Positions 13,312 through 23,804 of a stretch of 64,000 nucleotides of DNA are shown here, in pieces (the first letter of the stretch is position 1; every line of letters starts with the position of its first letter). Under the pieces are notes generated by a model. It had not been told where the DNA came from, made no database searches, and saw only the letters and a program-made list of their open reading frames with translations. The translations under genes and the position numbers were made by a program. Source of the stretch: Artocarpus heterophyllus (Eukaryota > Streptophyta > Magnoliopsida > Rosales > Moraceae); NCBI GenBank assembly GCA_025403435.1, contig CM046330.1, forward strand, positions 21,536,239 through 21,600,238, written 5' to 3'.

Positions 13312-13720
13312 TAAGGAATACCATAAAGGCAAATGAAGTTTTTCTAAATAAAATTGGTGAATTTCCCCTCCGCCATCTTGGTGTAGGACTCCACCTCTAC
13401 CCATTTTGTGAGGTAATCAATAGCCACGATGCAATACTTAAACTAGTGATCAGGCCCCTAAAAGAGTCCTGTGGGATCAATAGCCCACTTACCAAAGGCC
13501 TAAGCACACATGATAAAGGTGATTGGCTTGAGATGATGGTTAAGCATCTAAGCAAACTACTAGCACTTGAGGCACTTACAGTTGAATTCTTTTAAATCTT
13601 GGTCCATGGTCTACCAGTAATACCCTTGGCGGAAGCACTTGAGTGACAGAGACTAACCACTAGCATTGTTGCCACACATGCCACTATGTATTTCTTCCAT
13701 TAGATATTTTGCTACTATTG
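13312..13720 (-). pseudogene. Ty3/gypsy integrase fragment
   Basis: Reverse-strand translation in shifting frames gives the integrase zinc-binding end (SLSLK, then YYW, then a KCLKC pair; about 13720-13560). It then gives the catalytic-core start IVAIDYLTKWVEVES at about 13450-13390, followed by a decayed stretch ending near GIP at 13312. This order and wording are typical of Tat-lineage gypsy integrases. The frame is broken by stops. The remainder of the integrase and the 3' LTR are displaced beyond the left edge by the copia insertion. Confidence 0.72.
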
Positions 13721-13989
13721 ATCTGACACATCTCTAGTATGGCGTCGAATGGCTGCTCTAAATAGCTTTCCCTTTATCATTGAGTACTAGGTAGAGCTGT
13801 TGTTTCAAATACACCAAGCTTCCTCTCAATCCTCGGGTAATTCAGTTGTTGCTAGGTACCAAATGATTAAGTCCATCCATGTTTCTATCTAGTCAACTAC
13901 TTTAGTCATAGACTCTAGCCTCAAAATGCTTGGTTTGATCAGCCTGTCCATTAAGATGGATATCAGGATGTCATCTTGGAGTCTTGAGG

Positions 13990-14535
13990 CCAATCGAGAA
14001 AGGGTGTCGACTTTTGAATTCTCGGTTCTTGGGATCTGAACAATACTAGCCAAATAATGCTTTGATTTTTTTTAGGTATTCTGTCATTTTTTCTTCTCGA
14101 GCTTCAAATCCATTGTTTAGTTGCTAGACTACAAGTATCAAGTCATAATGGATGTAGATATGATCCACCGTAAGCTCCCGAGTGATTCCCAAACTAATTA
14201 TTAGTGCTTCATATTCAGTTTCGTTATTGGAAGCCTTGAATTTAAACTGATGGATGTAGCTAGTTTTGTAGTCATCCAGGCTTACGAGAACAAGCCCGTC
14301 TCAATCCATACATGCTCAAAGACCTGCCCTTAAATAGTTTCCACTCAGGCTGCTCAACTTCCTCCATGCTATTGTTGGCCGGGTCGGGTTCTTTTATCAG
14401 AGCCTTATCAGCTAAAAGAATGGTCTGGAAGTAAGGGTGTAACTTTCGAGTTAACGTAATCAGGGCAAGAGCTAACTTCTCCAATAGTGGGTACTTCTCT
14501 TTGGCTTTTTGAAAGTCTTCGCTAGTATAAAACAC
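13990..14535 (-). pseudogene. Ty3/gypsy RNase H region, degraded
   Basis: The stretch 14535-14270 reads YTSEDFQKAKEKYPLLEKLA, then ALITLTRKLHPYFQ and EWKLF. It corresponds to the end of RT/RNase H (a YYTSKAL-type motif, then the ERYPxxEKLA block) and the start of the second RNase H-like domain found in Tat-lineage elements. The expected acidic residues of the second domain are not preserved in one frame. Confidence 0.68.
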
Positions 14536-14839
14536 TGACTTCTAAATCTTAACTTCTTCTCAGATTAAGACTAAGCTGACTGCCTTCTCGGATACTGCCA
14601 TGTATTTCCACAGGTAGGGGTTTAAATAAGAGCAGAGGCACTGCCAAATATCTTTTAAGATTTTGGAACACTTTCTCGTTTTCTTTACTCTACTCCCTTT
14701 GAGTGCTTGGAAAAAAGAATGACACTTATCAGTAGACCGTAAAACAAATCACAATAGGGAAACTACTATTACAGTAAGCTTCTAAACTTCCTTAACTGTT
14801 TAGGGCAAGTACATCTCTATTATAGCTTAGGCCTTTATA

Positions 14840-15430
14840 AGGTTGACTTTAATCCCTCAACTGATTAACCATGAACCTGAGAAATTTCTTGGATTCCACT
14901 TCGAAGGCACACATGGTCAAATCAAGTTTCATGTGGTATTCTTGAAGGATATCAACGCATTCTTGGAGGTTTTCAACATGCTCCCTTGCTCAAACAAATT
15001 TTACAAGCATGTCATCTATGAACACCTTTATCGTCTTCTCGATCTGCTCAGAAAACATGTCATTTACAAGGCACTAATAAGTAGCCCCCACATTCTTTAA
15101 CCTGAATGGCATTACCACATAAGAAAAGAGCCTTTGATCAATTTTGAATGGCATCTTGTTTTGATCTTCCTTGGCCATTCGGATTTGATTATATCCCAAG
15201 TATGCATCTATAAAGCTCAACATCTCGTGCCTGGCCATGGCCTCAACCAACTGGTCTATTTTTGGGAGGAGCAAGCAGTCCTTTGGGAAGGCTTTGTTTA
15301 GGTCCATAAAATATAGACCTGCCACTTTGCATAGGCCATTTTGACCAAGACCATGTTTGCTAAACATTCTGGGCAGGTAACCTCCTAAATAACACGGCCT
15401 TAAGTAATTTTTGGACTTCTTCATTAATGG
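14840..15430 (-). pseudogene. Ty3/gypsy reverse transcriptase, degraded
   Basis: Reverse-strand blocks in order are MDLNKAFPKDCLLLPKIDQL, then a SFIDAYLGYNQI segment, then VVMPFRLKNVGATY (15424-15074). The active-site stretch VFIDDMLV, a variant of YVDD, follows at about 15034-14998. These are hallmark gypsy RT motifs, and the wording (DLNKA...PKD, DAY.GYNQI) is that of Tat-type elements. A frame break separates the first blocks from the FIDD box. Confidence 0.8.
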
Positions 15431-15699
15431 CTATGTACCTCTCTAGATTGAATGATAGTATCTTCTGAATGACTATTTTATGCTTGGGATTTAAGTTGAG
15501 ATGATGTCTTATTATGTCCGAGTCTATCTTGGGCATGTCCTTATGGGACCATGTGAATACATCCGAGTACTCCTTCAGGAAGTTCTCTAAGTCTACTCAA
15601 GTTTGGGACTTTAGCCGAGAACCAATCATAATTTTTCGGTCAAAATGTTTGGGATCTAAGTTGAATAGGACTAGGTCTTCCACTGATGATGCTCGAACC

Positions 15700-16260
15700 T
15701 CTTCCTAGGGAAGTCATAGGTCTAGATCAAATAACATCTTTGTTCCTTCTTTGGTAGGGAATTCAAATTCTTCTTCCTTGGAAACAATGGAAACATTTAG
15801 TTGATGAGTAGCAACATCCTTGATAGCCTTCATATAACACTCCCTAGACTTCTTCTACTCGAACGTCACTTTGCCGACACTACACTCAGTTGGGAACTTT
15901 ACGGCCATGTGGTACGTATAAACCATGGCTTTTAGAGCATTAAGAGTCGGCCTTCTAATGATGATGTTGTGCTAGGATAGCTTATCCACAACTAAGAACT
16001 CGACTAGATGAGTGGTCCAGGCATGATCTTCTTCGAAGGTAACAACTAAAGTAATTTTCCCAATGGCCCAAACACATTCACATGAAAAGCTATATAAGGG
16101 GCCCTATACAAGAACCAACACTACATTGTTGATTTTTAGCTTGTCGTAGGCCTGCTTGAATAAGATGTCGACCGAGCTCTAATTGTCAATCAAGATCTAT
16201 CGAATGATGTTATTCGTAATCTAAAGTTTGTACACCAATGTATCATTTTGCAGGTAGATA
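15700..16260 (-). pseudogene. Ty3/gypsy protease and linker, degraded
   Basis: Minus-strand translation gives ILIDN, a stop, then SSVDILF at about 16195-16165, which is a retropepsin DNGSSVDIL site with Gly replaced by a stop. After that come VTFEEDHAWTTHLVEFLVVD, RRPTLNALKAMVYTYHMAVKFPT and RECYMKAIKD toward 15830. This is the standard protease-to-RT linker of plant Tat-lineage polyproteins. Confidence 0.72.
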
Positions 16261-16549
16261 AGTCTGTTTGCTTTTGCCTCTATGAATGTGATCGACATAT
16301 CTTCTTATCGGTGCACTTGTTTATGTGCTTAGGCATATTCATTTAGTCTCCTCTTTAACTAGCTAAGCCTCCCAAGCATATTCCTGTAACTGCTCATGAT
16401 ATCCCCAGTAACTACCCCACCTAAGTTGTTTGGGACATTCATACAGTCTTGGTTCTGCCTCCTTGGCTGATTTTCTTGGGTTGGCTAGTGGTTTCTTCTT
16501 TTATTATTCCTAGGGGCCAAAACTCGCTCTAGAAATTCTCGTAGCCACT

Positions 16550-17330
16550 TGTCATGGAAGAACTTCTCAATCTGATCCTTATAGCTAGATGCATTCTTGG
16601 GTGGTATGCTCTACATTCTTATGGAAGTTACAAATACTTGCTCTGATCTCTCTTTGCTCAGTTTTCCTTTTAATGGTGATGGGTCAATCAATAGATTTCT
16701 ATTGCTCACTTGCTTTAGTACCTTATCGATGGTGGCGACTAGTGACATGTAGTTTTGAAACTTTTAATGGGAATTTTTGGCTTGTCAATCTTCTACTTCT
16801 TATTTTGGTGGAATCTGTCATGGTCGAATGAATTCTTTTTATTTTTCTTCCTTGTCTTGCTCCATTCTCCATCTCAGTGAAGCATCAACATGCTTCTAGG
16901 CATAGGCAAGCATCTGGGGGAAGGTTCATGGCTACTCCAAGGCAAGTGCTTAAACCAACTTCTGGTCCCAGAGCCCTTCTTAATGCTTGTATCAAAGTTC
17001 CATCTTCCACATGTTTTGCCTCAAAGGCTGCTCAAGTGAACTAGTTAATGTAATCACAAACTTCTTCTTCACCTTGCTTTACTGCGTAAAGGTGTGTAAC
17101 TTCCTTCTTCCTCAATCTCAAAGTGGCAAACACCACCAAGAACACTTGAGAAAGCTGCCGAAAAGAGTTCATAGTCCTCGACTTGATGTGTTTGAACCAC
17201 TGTCGAGCCGAGCAAGTTAAACATTAATGAGATGGCCTTACATAGTTGTGTCGCTGGCATTCTAAAGTAGCATGTGCCCCTGGTAAAGTTGTAGGTGCTC
17301 GTCAGCATCGGTCATCCTATCATATACTTT
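16550..17330 (-). pseudogene. Ty3/gypsy gag, degraded
   Basis: At about 17330-17170 the minus strand shows MPATQLCKAISLMFNLLGS, which fits the capsid-like Retrotrans_gag domain. At about 17100-16980 it shows VKQGEEEVCDYI, then a broken FT.AAFEAK and TLIQALR, matching the conserved LRDYV.RF end of that domain. Several stops interrupt it. It sits in the expected order upstream of protease and RT. Confidence 0.62.
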
Positions 17331-18095
17331 TATCTGAGGTATATTAAACTTGTTTGGCAAAGGGGCTCTCATGATGGCTTTAGTGAAAGGCGAATTAGTC
17401 ATGCCAGCAACACCAACCCTATATCGCTTGTTCATAATTTGGTCAATATGTCACTGAAGGTTACAGAAGTTCTAACTATTGGTGCCTTTAGTTAGCTCTA
17501 CCTAGTATTAAACCTCATCCTCGTGTCAATGATTATCAAGAGTAGGTGGTCAGTCTCGGGCTAGCCAAACTCCTTAGTGCTCAAGTGTATCAAAAATAGA
17601 GGCTCGAGAACCTTAAGGTGAAGGGTCTCGACCAATCCAAGCATTCAGCTAATCACTATTAATACCCCAGTTAATTCAAGAAGCAAGCTCCGATGCTTAT
17701 GTCACTACATGTAGAGGCCGCCTTCATTTTCTAAGCCATCCCTTTGCCCTACTCGAGCACTAGCTTGGTTTTCCTTGGCTGGTGAAAAGAGAGCCAAGGG
17801 AGGCCGTTGTAGCACCTGTTGAGCTGCCATTTTGTTGAGTCAGGAGGCATACTACTATGGCAAGCTCTCAAATTGAGTCGTCAGTGTTCTGCATCTTTAA
17901 CACTGGCCTTGTCACCTGATAAGGACCAAGCTGCTTAGGGCCTGCCCTAGCCCCTAGGCAAGTTTCAATTTTTGGCCGTTCCTTGATCCCTCTGGTCGGA
18001 GAGCATCATTCCAAGTTTACCCTTGGTTACCATGAGGGGAATTTGAGAAAATGCTACAAGGGCATGGCACCCTCCTTCTAGTGCCAAATTTTAAT
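17331..18095 (-). other. Gypsy leader / gag N-terminal remnant
   Basis: This stretch lies between the gag block and the LTR. A PBS-like segment (minus strand TTTGGCACTAGAAGGAGGG, 18077-18095) lies immediately inside the LTR and is shared with the non-autonomous element at 22926-22945. I could not assign the primer tRNA. No intact reading frame is seen. Confidence 0.5.
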
Positions 18096-18739
18096 GTCTT
18101 ACATATAATCAATAACATGTGCAGCTGTGCATGGTGGTCAGACTGCTTTTCCAACTCTTCCTAGGTTTACTTGGTGCTCTTAAAAAAACAAGGAATGCTT
18201 CAGAGGCCAAGATGGACACTAGTGTGGTACCAACCAAGACCTCTCCGACGCTCAAGTCAAGTATCTGTTAGGCCAAAAGAGAGGCTAGGGTAGGTGTGAG
18301 AAAGTCCACCTACCTTGAAGATGGAGTAAAGGCTCCTATATATAACTTTCCAAGGACCAGGCGTGAGGCAGGTTTGCCTCGTGACCCAGATGCACTATAC
18401 GTTGGTGTCAGGGTAGTAAGTGACAAGTGTCATAATCTCCTTGGGTAGGGAATTCCCCATCTAAGGGTCAGAAGGGCACCATATGGAGGTCTTATGGATA
18501 ACTTACCTTCTTGTGATAAGTATCATTGTGCCTGGTTGGAGGCTGTCGGCTCCCGACCAGACCACCAATGTAGGTTGGGTACGCTTTCTTCGCTATGTTC
18601 TTAGACGTGGATGCTTATCAAGCGGTGGCCACAACTATGGCAGACGTGAGACGGCATTATGTCGAGCATGGTGGTCGACAATCCTAAGTAATGGTCCTCG
18701 AATTTGGTGCCATTGTCTTATCATATTTCACTAATAACA
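18096..18739 (-). repeat. Gypsy LTR, degraded
   Basis: The left edge follows the PBS-like sequence and the right edge is approximate (TAATAACA near 18739). It shares an ordered series of blocks with the LTRs at 21124-21939 and 22946-23804: GGACACTAGTGTGGT, GCTCAAGT, a TGGAG..GCTCCTATATATA promoter block and a GTGTCA.AATCTCC block. It is therefore a relative of those LTRs. It lacks their minisatellite. Confidence 0.6.
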
Positions 18740-20024
18740 ACTAGAGTTTCACACGCTTAGAACGCCACCCTATAGTATGGTTGCAGGGGATCTTAGAGGC
18801 GTGATAGAGATACTCCATGGACAATCTTTAACACCGAACCTGATTGCATTTCAAGGTTTTTTGGTATTTTTTAGTGGTTTTCTTGGGTTCTTTTGCCAGG
18901 TTATGGCCTTTGTGGACTTGAGCTTTCTCATAGTTTATTTCTAAGGACAAAGTATGACTTTTGGGTTGATGTCTCCATTACTTGTCCATTCTAATCTAAT
19001 TAATTTAATCCTACCAAGTGGGATTAATGTTAGATTAGGCTAAAATGAACAAGTCGTTTTGTTTACTTATGGCCCATCAAATCACGACCCACCTTAGTTC
19101 CCCGAGCATAGCTTGGGTACACATGTTGAGCCCATTCACATCAAAGGACATGATCTTTGGTCTGGGTTTCCAAAAGCTTATGGTACAAAAGCAGCCATCA
19201 ACATTAGCCTCATTGGTTGTGTGGGTATGCAATAAATTAAGATAGTCTAAGCAAACAATCAATGCTTTTTTGGTAGTTGCTTCTCAGAGTTGTTGCTATT
19301 ACTTCAGGTTTAGGCTTGGAGTAGGAAGGCTTGGTTGGCTTTTAATGAACCATCTAGTGAAGGACTTGTAAACATACTTTCTTAAACACCTTTAATCTTG
19401 CAAAGACAATTTAGTTAATTAACATCACCCTCTGCAGTGATGACTTATAGAAGTTCATGAATTTTCTATTTGATGTAGGCAACCATATATCTGCAATTTT
19501 GGAGATATGTGGTGTCTTTAAAGGTATTTAACAAGGCATGATTTTATGGGTTTTTGACCTACTGGATAAGTTCATAAGCTAGTGGCTCTGTTGGGTCCCC
19601 CAAAGACAAAGGAATAGAGTTCAAGCCAAAACTAAAATTCCCAAGGGTTTTTTAAATACTATTATGTATTCCCCATCCTTTTAATTTAAATGTAGATTTT
19701 ATCATAAGTAGAGGAAGTTTGTTCAAAAAACATGACTAATTAAAATAATCTCTCAAAAATTCACCTTTTTAAAAGGTAACTACCCCAAAATAATATTTAA
19801 ATTTTGTCTCTAGAAATCAGGGATGATTTTTTTTTTCAAAGCCCCCTCATTAGGCATGTAAGAGGCAGTTTTCTTCCCCAAAAAGTGCAATGATTGGACT
19901 AATCAAATCAAGTCACAATGAAAAAGGCTTACATCATTAGTCCTTTTTAAAGTAAGGGTCATTTCCATTAGAGAAAGAGAAAACCCACAAGTTAAGGAAA
20001 ACTAGTAGAGAGAAAAACTAAAAA
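18740..20024. other. Unassigned intergenic stretch
   Basis: No coding domain, terminal repeat or tandem array is recognisable. It may be the old target DNA of the surrounding elements. Confidence 0.5.
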
Positions 20025-20150
20025 AAATGTGAAAAGAGATGAAGAGGGAGAGAAAGAGAGAAAGAAAGAAAGAAAGAAGAACAAGAAGAAGAAGAAGAAA
20101 GGAGAAGGAGAAAGAGTGGGACGAAGAGAAAGAAATAAAAGAAACCTATC
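20025..20150. repeat. Polypurine GA/GAA-rich microsatellite
   Basis: This is an almost uninterrupted purine tract with GAAA and GAA runs (for example 20055-20100). It ends just before the solo LTR at 20151. Confidence 0.85.
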
Positions 20151-21123
20151 TATAACATCCACATAAAATAAGCTTAAAATTAATAAGATACTGAAATTAA
20201 GTGTTATTACTCTAAATTATTTACAATTATAATATTAAGCACTTAAGGTTTATATAAAAATATGTGAAAATTTTTACCTTTGAAATTCTTACATAACTAG
20301 AGTATAACCTTACTTTACAAACTTAAGCTGGTTGATGTTATAATCATAATATCACACATATTTCAAAAATGAAATCAACCATGTTATAATTACTGCCTCT
20401 AAAGGCATACAAAATGAAGCAGTAGTGAAAAGTCCCACAATAGGTCAACATTGTTCATATACACAAGTCCACAGGTTCATAGGAGAGCGCCAACTAAGTA
20501 CCAACATCCTATTGCTAATGCTAAGAATTGTCCTCGTTTACATCACCATAACTAAGTGAGCTTATACCCAGCAAGTAAAATTAATGTGTAACATGAATGA
20601 CTATGCCATGAATGATCCCATATAAGTCATGTTTCTAATTCCTTTGGAAACTTACATTGTACCGGTTTTGCATAAAACATAACGCGCGCACGATTTTTCT
20701 TTAGGACTTCCTATAACAAGTAGGTTTCCTTCCGTCAATTCCTTTAGACCATTAATACCATCGTGTGGCTTCCCACACCATAAGTCCCTATCGAGACAAT
20801 CTCCATCGAGATAATAATAAGGTCCATAAGTCTCCATCATGACAACATATCAAAACTATAAGCCTCCATCGAGACAATATAGTGGAGCAGCCACCATCAA
20901 GACTAACTCCATTAAATATACCATCCTATCATAAATAGCTCATAAAACCTTATAAAACTTTTTCCTATAATGCATGCTTGTATAATGCTCAAAATCAAAA
21001 CATGCTCATGTTACTTATACTTCATAAAGTTATAACCATGCATTCAAACATGTACAACATTTATGGTGATGCGGGTCAAATTCTACTTACCTCATATTAT
21101 GGAGTAATGTAATTTATTGTCAG

Positions 21124-21939
21124 TGTTGATGTTTGAGATCGGCACAACACCTCGTGCGGAGGTGCATGGTGATTGGTTTCCCTGTTCTACCTAGTTTTGC
21201 TAGTCTTGTCAGATCTGCAAAATGAAAGAAGGCCTCAAAGTAAGGGGACACTAGTGTGGTGTCTGCCAAGGGCACTCCAACGCTCAAGTCAATGTTTTGA
21301 TCGAAAAGAGCAAAGGAAGAGGCAGAATAAGCAAGGGTAAGATGTTTGTACTTTTATGGTGGAGTTGATGCTCCTATTTATAGAGTTTAGCTTAGATCTG
21401 GGTGTGGACCGGGTCTGGCCTGTGACTGGAATGTCTAGCAATAGGTGTCACAATCTCTAAAGAAGGAGGATTGCCCAAAAAAGGAATGCCAGTCAGGGTT
21501 GTTCTTTATGGTTGCTTTGACAAGTATGATTGATATGGTCAAACAGATCCTAGTTAGACAGATCTTGATCATGGTCAGACAGATCCTAGCTGGACAGATA
21601 TTAGTCTTGGTCAGATGGATCCTGGTCAGACAGATCCTGGTCAGACAAATCTTGGTAGGATTGATCCTAATCGAATGGACTAATCCTGGTCAGATGGATT
21701 GATCTTGGTTGGACAAATCCTGATCCTAGTTAAACAAATCTTGGTTGGACAGGTCCTAGTTGGACAGATCCTGGTCCTAATGACAGATCCTGGTCAGGTT
21801 GATCCTAATTGAACTAATCCTAGTCAGTCAGGTCCTTGTCCTTCTTAGATTGGTCTTCTCGGCCACCTAGTTGGGTACTTGGTTTAAAAAGGATATAGAC
21901 TTCAGACAGTTTTCTCATCGTAAAGATTTCCCCCTAAAT
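21124..21939 (-). repeat. 3' LTR of the non-autonomous element
   Basis: The plus-strand ends are TGTTGATG and about CCCCCTAAATA. It shares order and sequence with 22946-23804, including a promoter block with TATTTATAGAG at about 21394-21404 and the minisatellite at 21536-21850. The length difference (816 versus 859 bp) comes partly from repeat copy number. Confidence 0.7.
21536..21850. repeat. 15-bp-class minisatellite inside LTR
   Basis: Repeats of a unit close to GATCCTGGTCAGACA, with variants (TTGGTCGGAC, TGGACAGATCC), run through this part of the LTR. The same array is at the same place in the other LTR (23415-23715). Open frames through it, such as DQDLSDQ repeats, are a by-product of the unit length. 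Confidence 0.8.
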
Positions 21940-22009
21940 AGTAGCCCTCCTAGACTTTGGTGATGGAGAACATCGGCACCAAAGTCTTGATGTGGTTAGG
22001 AAATATTTT

Positions 22010-22880
22010 TCATGAGCGTATCCTTCTTGAACTTGATCTTCTCTAGTCGACCGTAGCCTTCTTGGACCTAGTTGACTTTTTGTCAGACCTGAGGTTTCTT
22101 TGTTGACTATAGCCTTGTTGGACTTTTCGTCTTAGACCTGATCGGATGGATCTTGAACTTGGTCTTCTCTGGTCAGCCATAACCTTCTTGGACCTGGTCG
22201 GCCATAACCTTCTTGGACCTGGTTAGCCATAACCTTCTTGGACTTGGTCAGACTCTTCATCCTAGACTCTAGGTCTCTTTGTTGGTCGTAGCCTTTTTGG
22301 ACTCTTCATCTTGGACCTAGTCGGACTCTTCATCTTGGACCTAAGGTCTCTTTGTTGGTCATAACCTTTTTAGACTCCTCGTCCTGGACCAGGTTGGCTG
22401 GTGCCAGGACTTGGTCTTCTCTAGTCAACTGTAACCTTCTTGGACTTAGTTAGACTCTTAGTCCTTGACCTGAGGCCTCTTTGTTAGTCGTAGCCTTTTT
22501 GGACTCTTCGTCTTGGACCTGATTGGCCATAGCCAGGACCTGGTCTTCTTTGATCGGCCATAACCTTTTTAGACCTGCTTGGACTCTTCGTCCTAGACCT
22601 GAGGTCTCTTTGTTAGTCGTAGCCTTTTTGGACCCTTCGTCTTAGACCTGATTGAACGAATACTGGACCTGGTCTTCTCTAGTCGGCCATAACCTTCTTG
22701 GACTTGGTCGGACTCTTAGTCCTAGACCTAAGGTCTCTTTGTCGGTCGTAGCCTTTTTAGACTCTTTGTCCTAGACCTAGTTGGCCGTAGTCGAGACCTG
22801 GTCTTCTCTAATCGGCCGTAACCTTCCTGGACCTAATCGGACTCTTCGTCTTGGACCTAAGGTCTCTTGGTCGGCCATCC
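22010..22880. repeat. 129-bp tandem repeat array
   Basis: The landmark GGTCTCTTTGTTGG-like segment recurs at 22344, 22474, 22603, 22732 and 22861, with intervals of 130, 129, 129 and 129 bp. Irregular copies occur at 22093 and 22272. Within each unit there are shorter repeats of a CTTCTTGGACCTGGTCGG type. The array makes up most of the internal region of the non-autonomous element. Confidence 0.85.
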
Positions 22881-22925
22881 CAAGAATGGTTGAGAGTAAA
22901 GATGAGGTTACTGGAAAGGCGCAAT

Positions 22926-22945
22926 GCCCTCCTTCTAATGCCAAA
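22926..22945 (-). other. Putative primer-binding site
   Basis: Minus-strand TTTGGCATTAGAAGGAGGGC lies directly inside the 5' LTR. It is almost identical to the segment inside the LTR at 18096, which links the two elements. The primer tRNA is not assigned. Confidence 0.55.
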
Positions 22946-23804
22946 TGTTGATGCCTGAGATTAGCACAACACCACATGCGGGCACACGGTGGTCGAGTTT
23001 GCTGTTTTGCCTAGCTTTGCCTGGTTTTGTCAGATCTGCAAGAGGAAAGAAGGCCTTAGAGAAAGGGGACACTAGTGTAGTGTCTGCTAAGAGTACTCCA
23101 ATGCTCAAGTTAGTGTTCTGATAAGAAGAGCAAAGAAAGAGGCAAAGTAGACAAGGGAAAGATGCATGTACCTTTATGGTGGAGTTGATGCTCCTATTTA
23201 GAGTTTAGCTTAGATTTGGGTGTGGATAGGGTCTGGCCCATGACCTAGGTGTCCAACGATAGGTGTCACAATCTCCGGAGAAGAAGGATTGCCTAACGGA
23301 TGGATGAGATGGTGCCATGTGGTGTTCTTTAGGTATGATCCACTATTGTGTAATTCGGTCAGGATTTAACAATCTTGCCAGCCAAGGTTATTCTTCATGG
23401 TTACTTTGGCCAAGTCGGATTAATCTGGTCAGACAGATCCTGGTTAGATGGATCCTGATCTTGGTTAGACAGATCCTAGTTGAATAGATCTTGGTCTCGG
23501 TCGAACGGATCCCAATCGGATTGATCTTGGTCAGACAGATTGATCCTGGTTAGACAGATCCTGGTCCTAGTCATGGTCGAACAGATCCCGGTCGGACAAG
23601 TCTTGGTCGGATAGACCCTGGTCCTGGTTAGATGAATCCTGTTCGGATGGTTCCTGGTTGAACTGATCCTGATTGGATGGATCATGGTCGGATAGGTCTT
23701 GGTCCTTCTCGGATTGGTCTTCTCGGCCACCTGATTGGGTGCTTGGTTTAAAGAGAGTACAAACTTCAAACAGTTTTCTCATCATGAAAATTTGCCCCCC
23801 AACA
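22946..23804 (-). repeat. 5' LTR of the non-autonomous element
   Basis: The plus-strand ends are TGTTGATGCC and CCCCCCAACA, so TG...CA termini are kept. It contains the minisatellite at 23415-23715 and a conserved promoter block near 23180-23210. Confidence 0.72.

Larger units (their letters stand above)
21124..23804 (-). mobile_element. Non-autonomous gypsy-type LTR element
   Basis: Two related LTRs (21124-21939 and 22946-23804, both beginning TGTTGATG on the plus strand) flank about 1 kb of internal DNA. The internal part has no protein domain and is filled mostly with 129-bp repeats. A PBS-like segment abuts the right LTR, and a purine-rich segment (minus strand AGGAGGGCTAC) abuts the left LTR. 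Flanks are GTCAG (21119-21123) and GTCAA (23805-23809), a one-mismatch 5-bp duplication. Total length is 2.68 kb. The structure is that of a TRIM/LARD-like parasite that would need proteins from a related Tat-type gypsy element. Confidence 0.72.

Noticed and set aside
14843..15100. Plus-strand open frame overlapping gypsy RT
   Set aside because: It is a shadow of the minus-strand reverse transcriptase that carries the FIDD motif.
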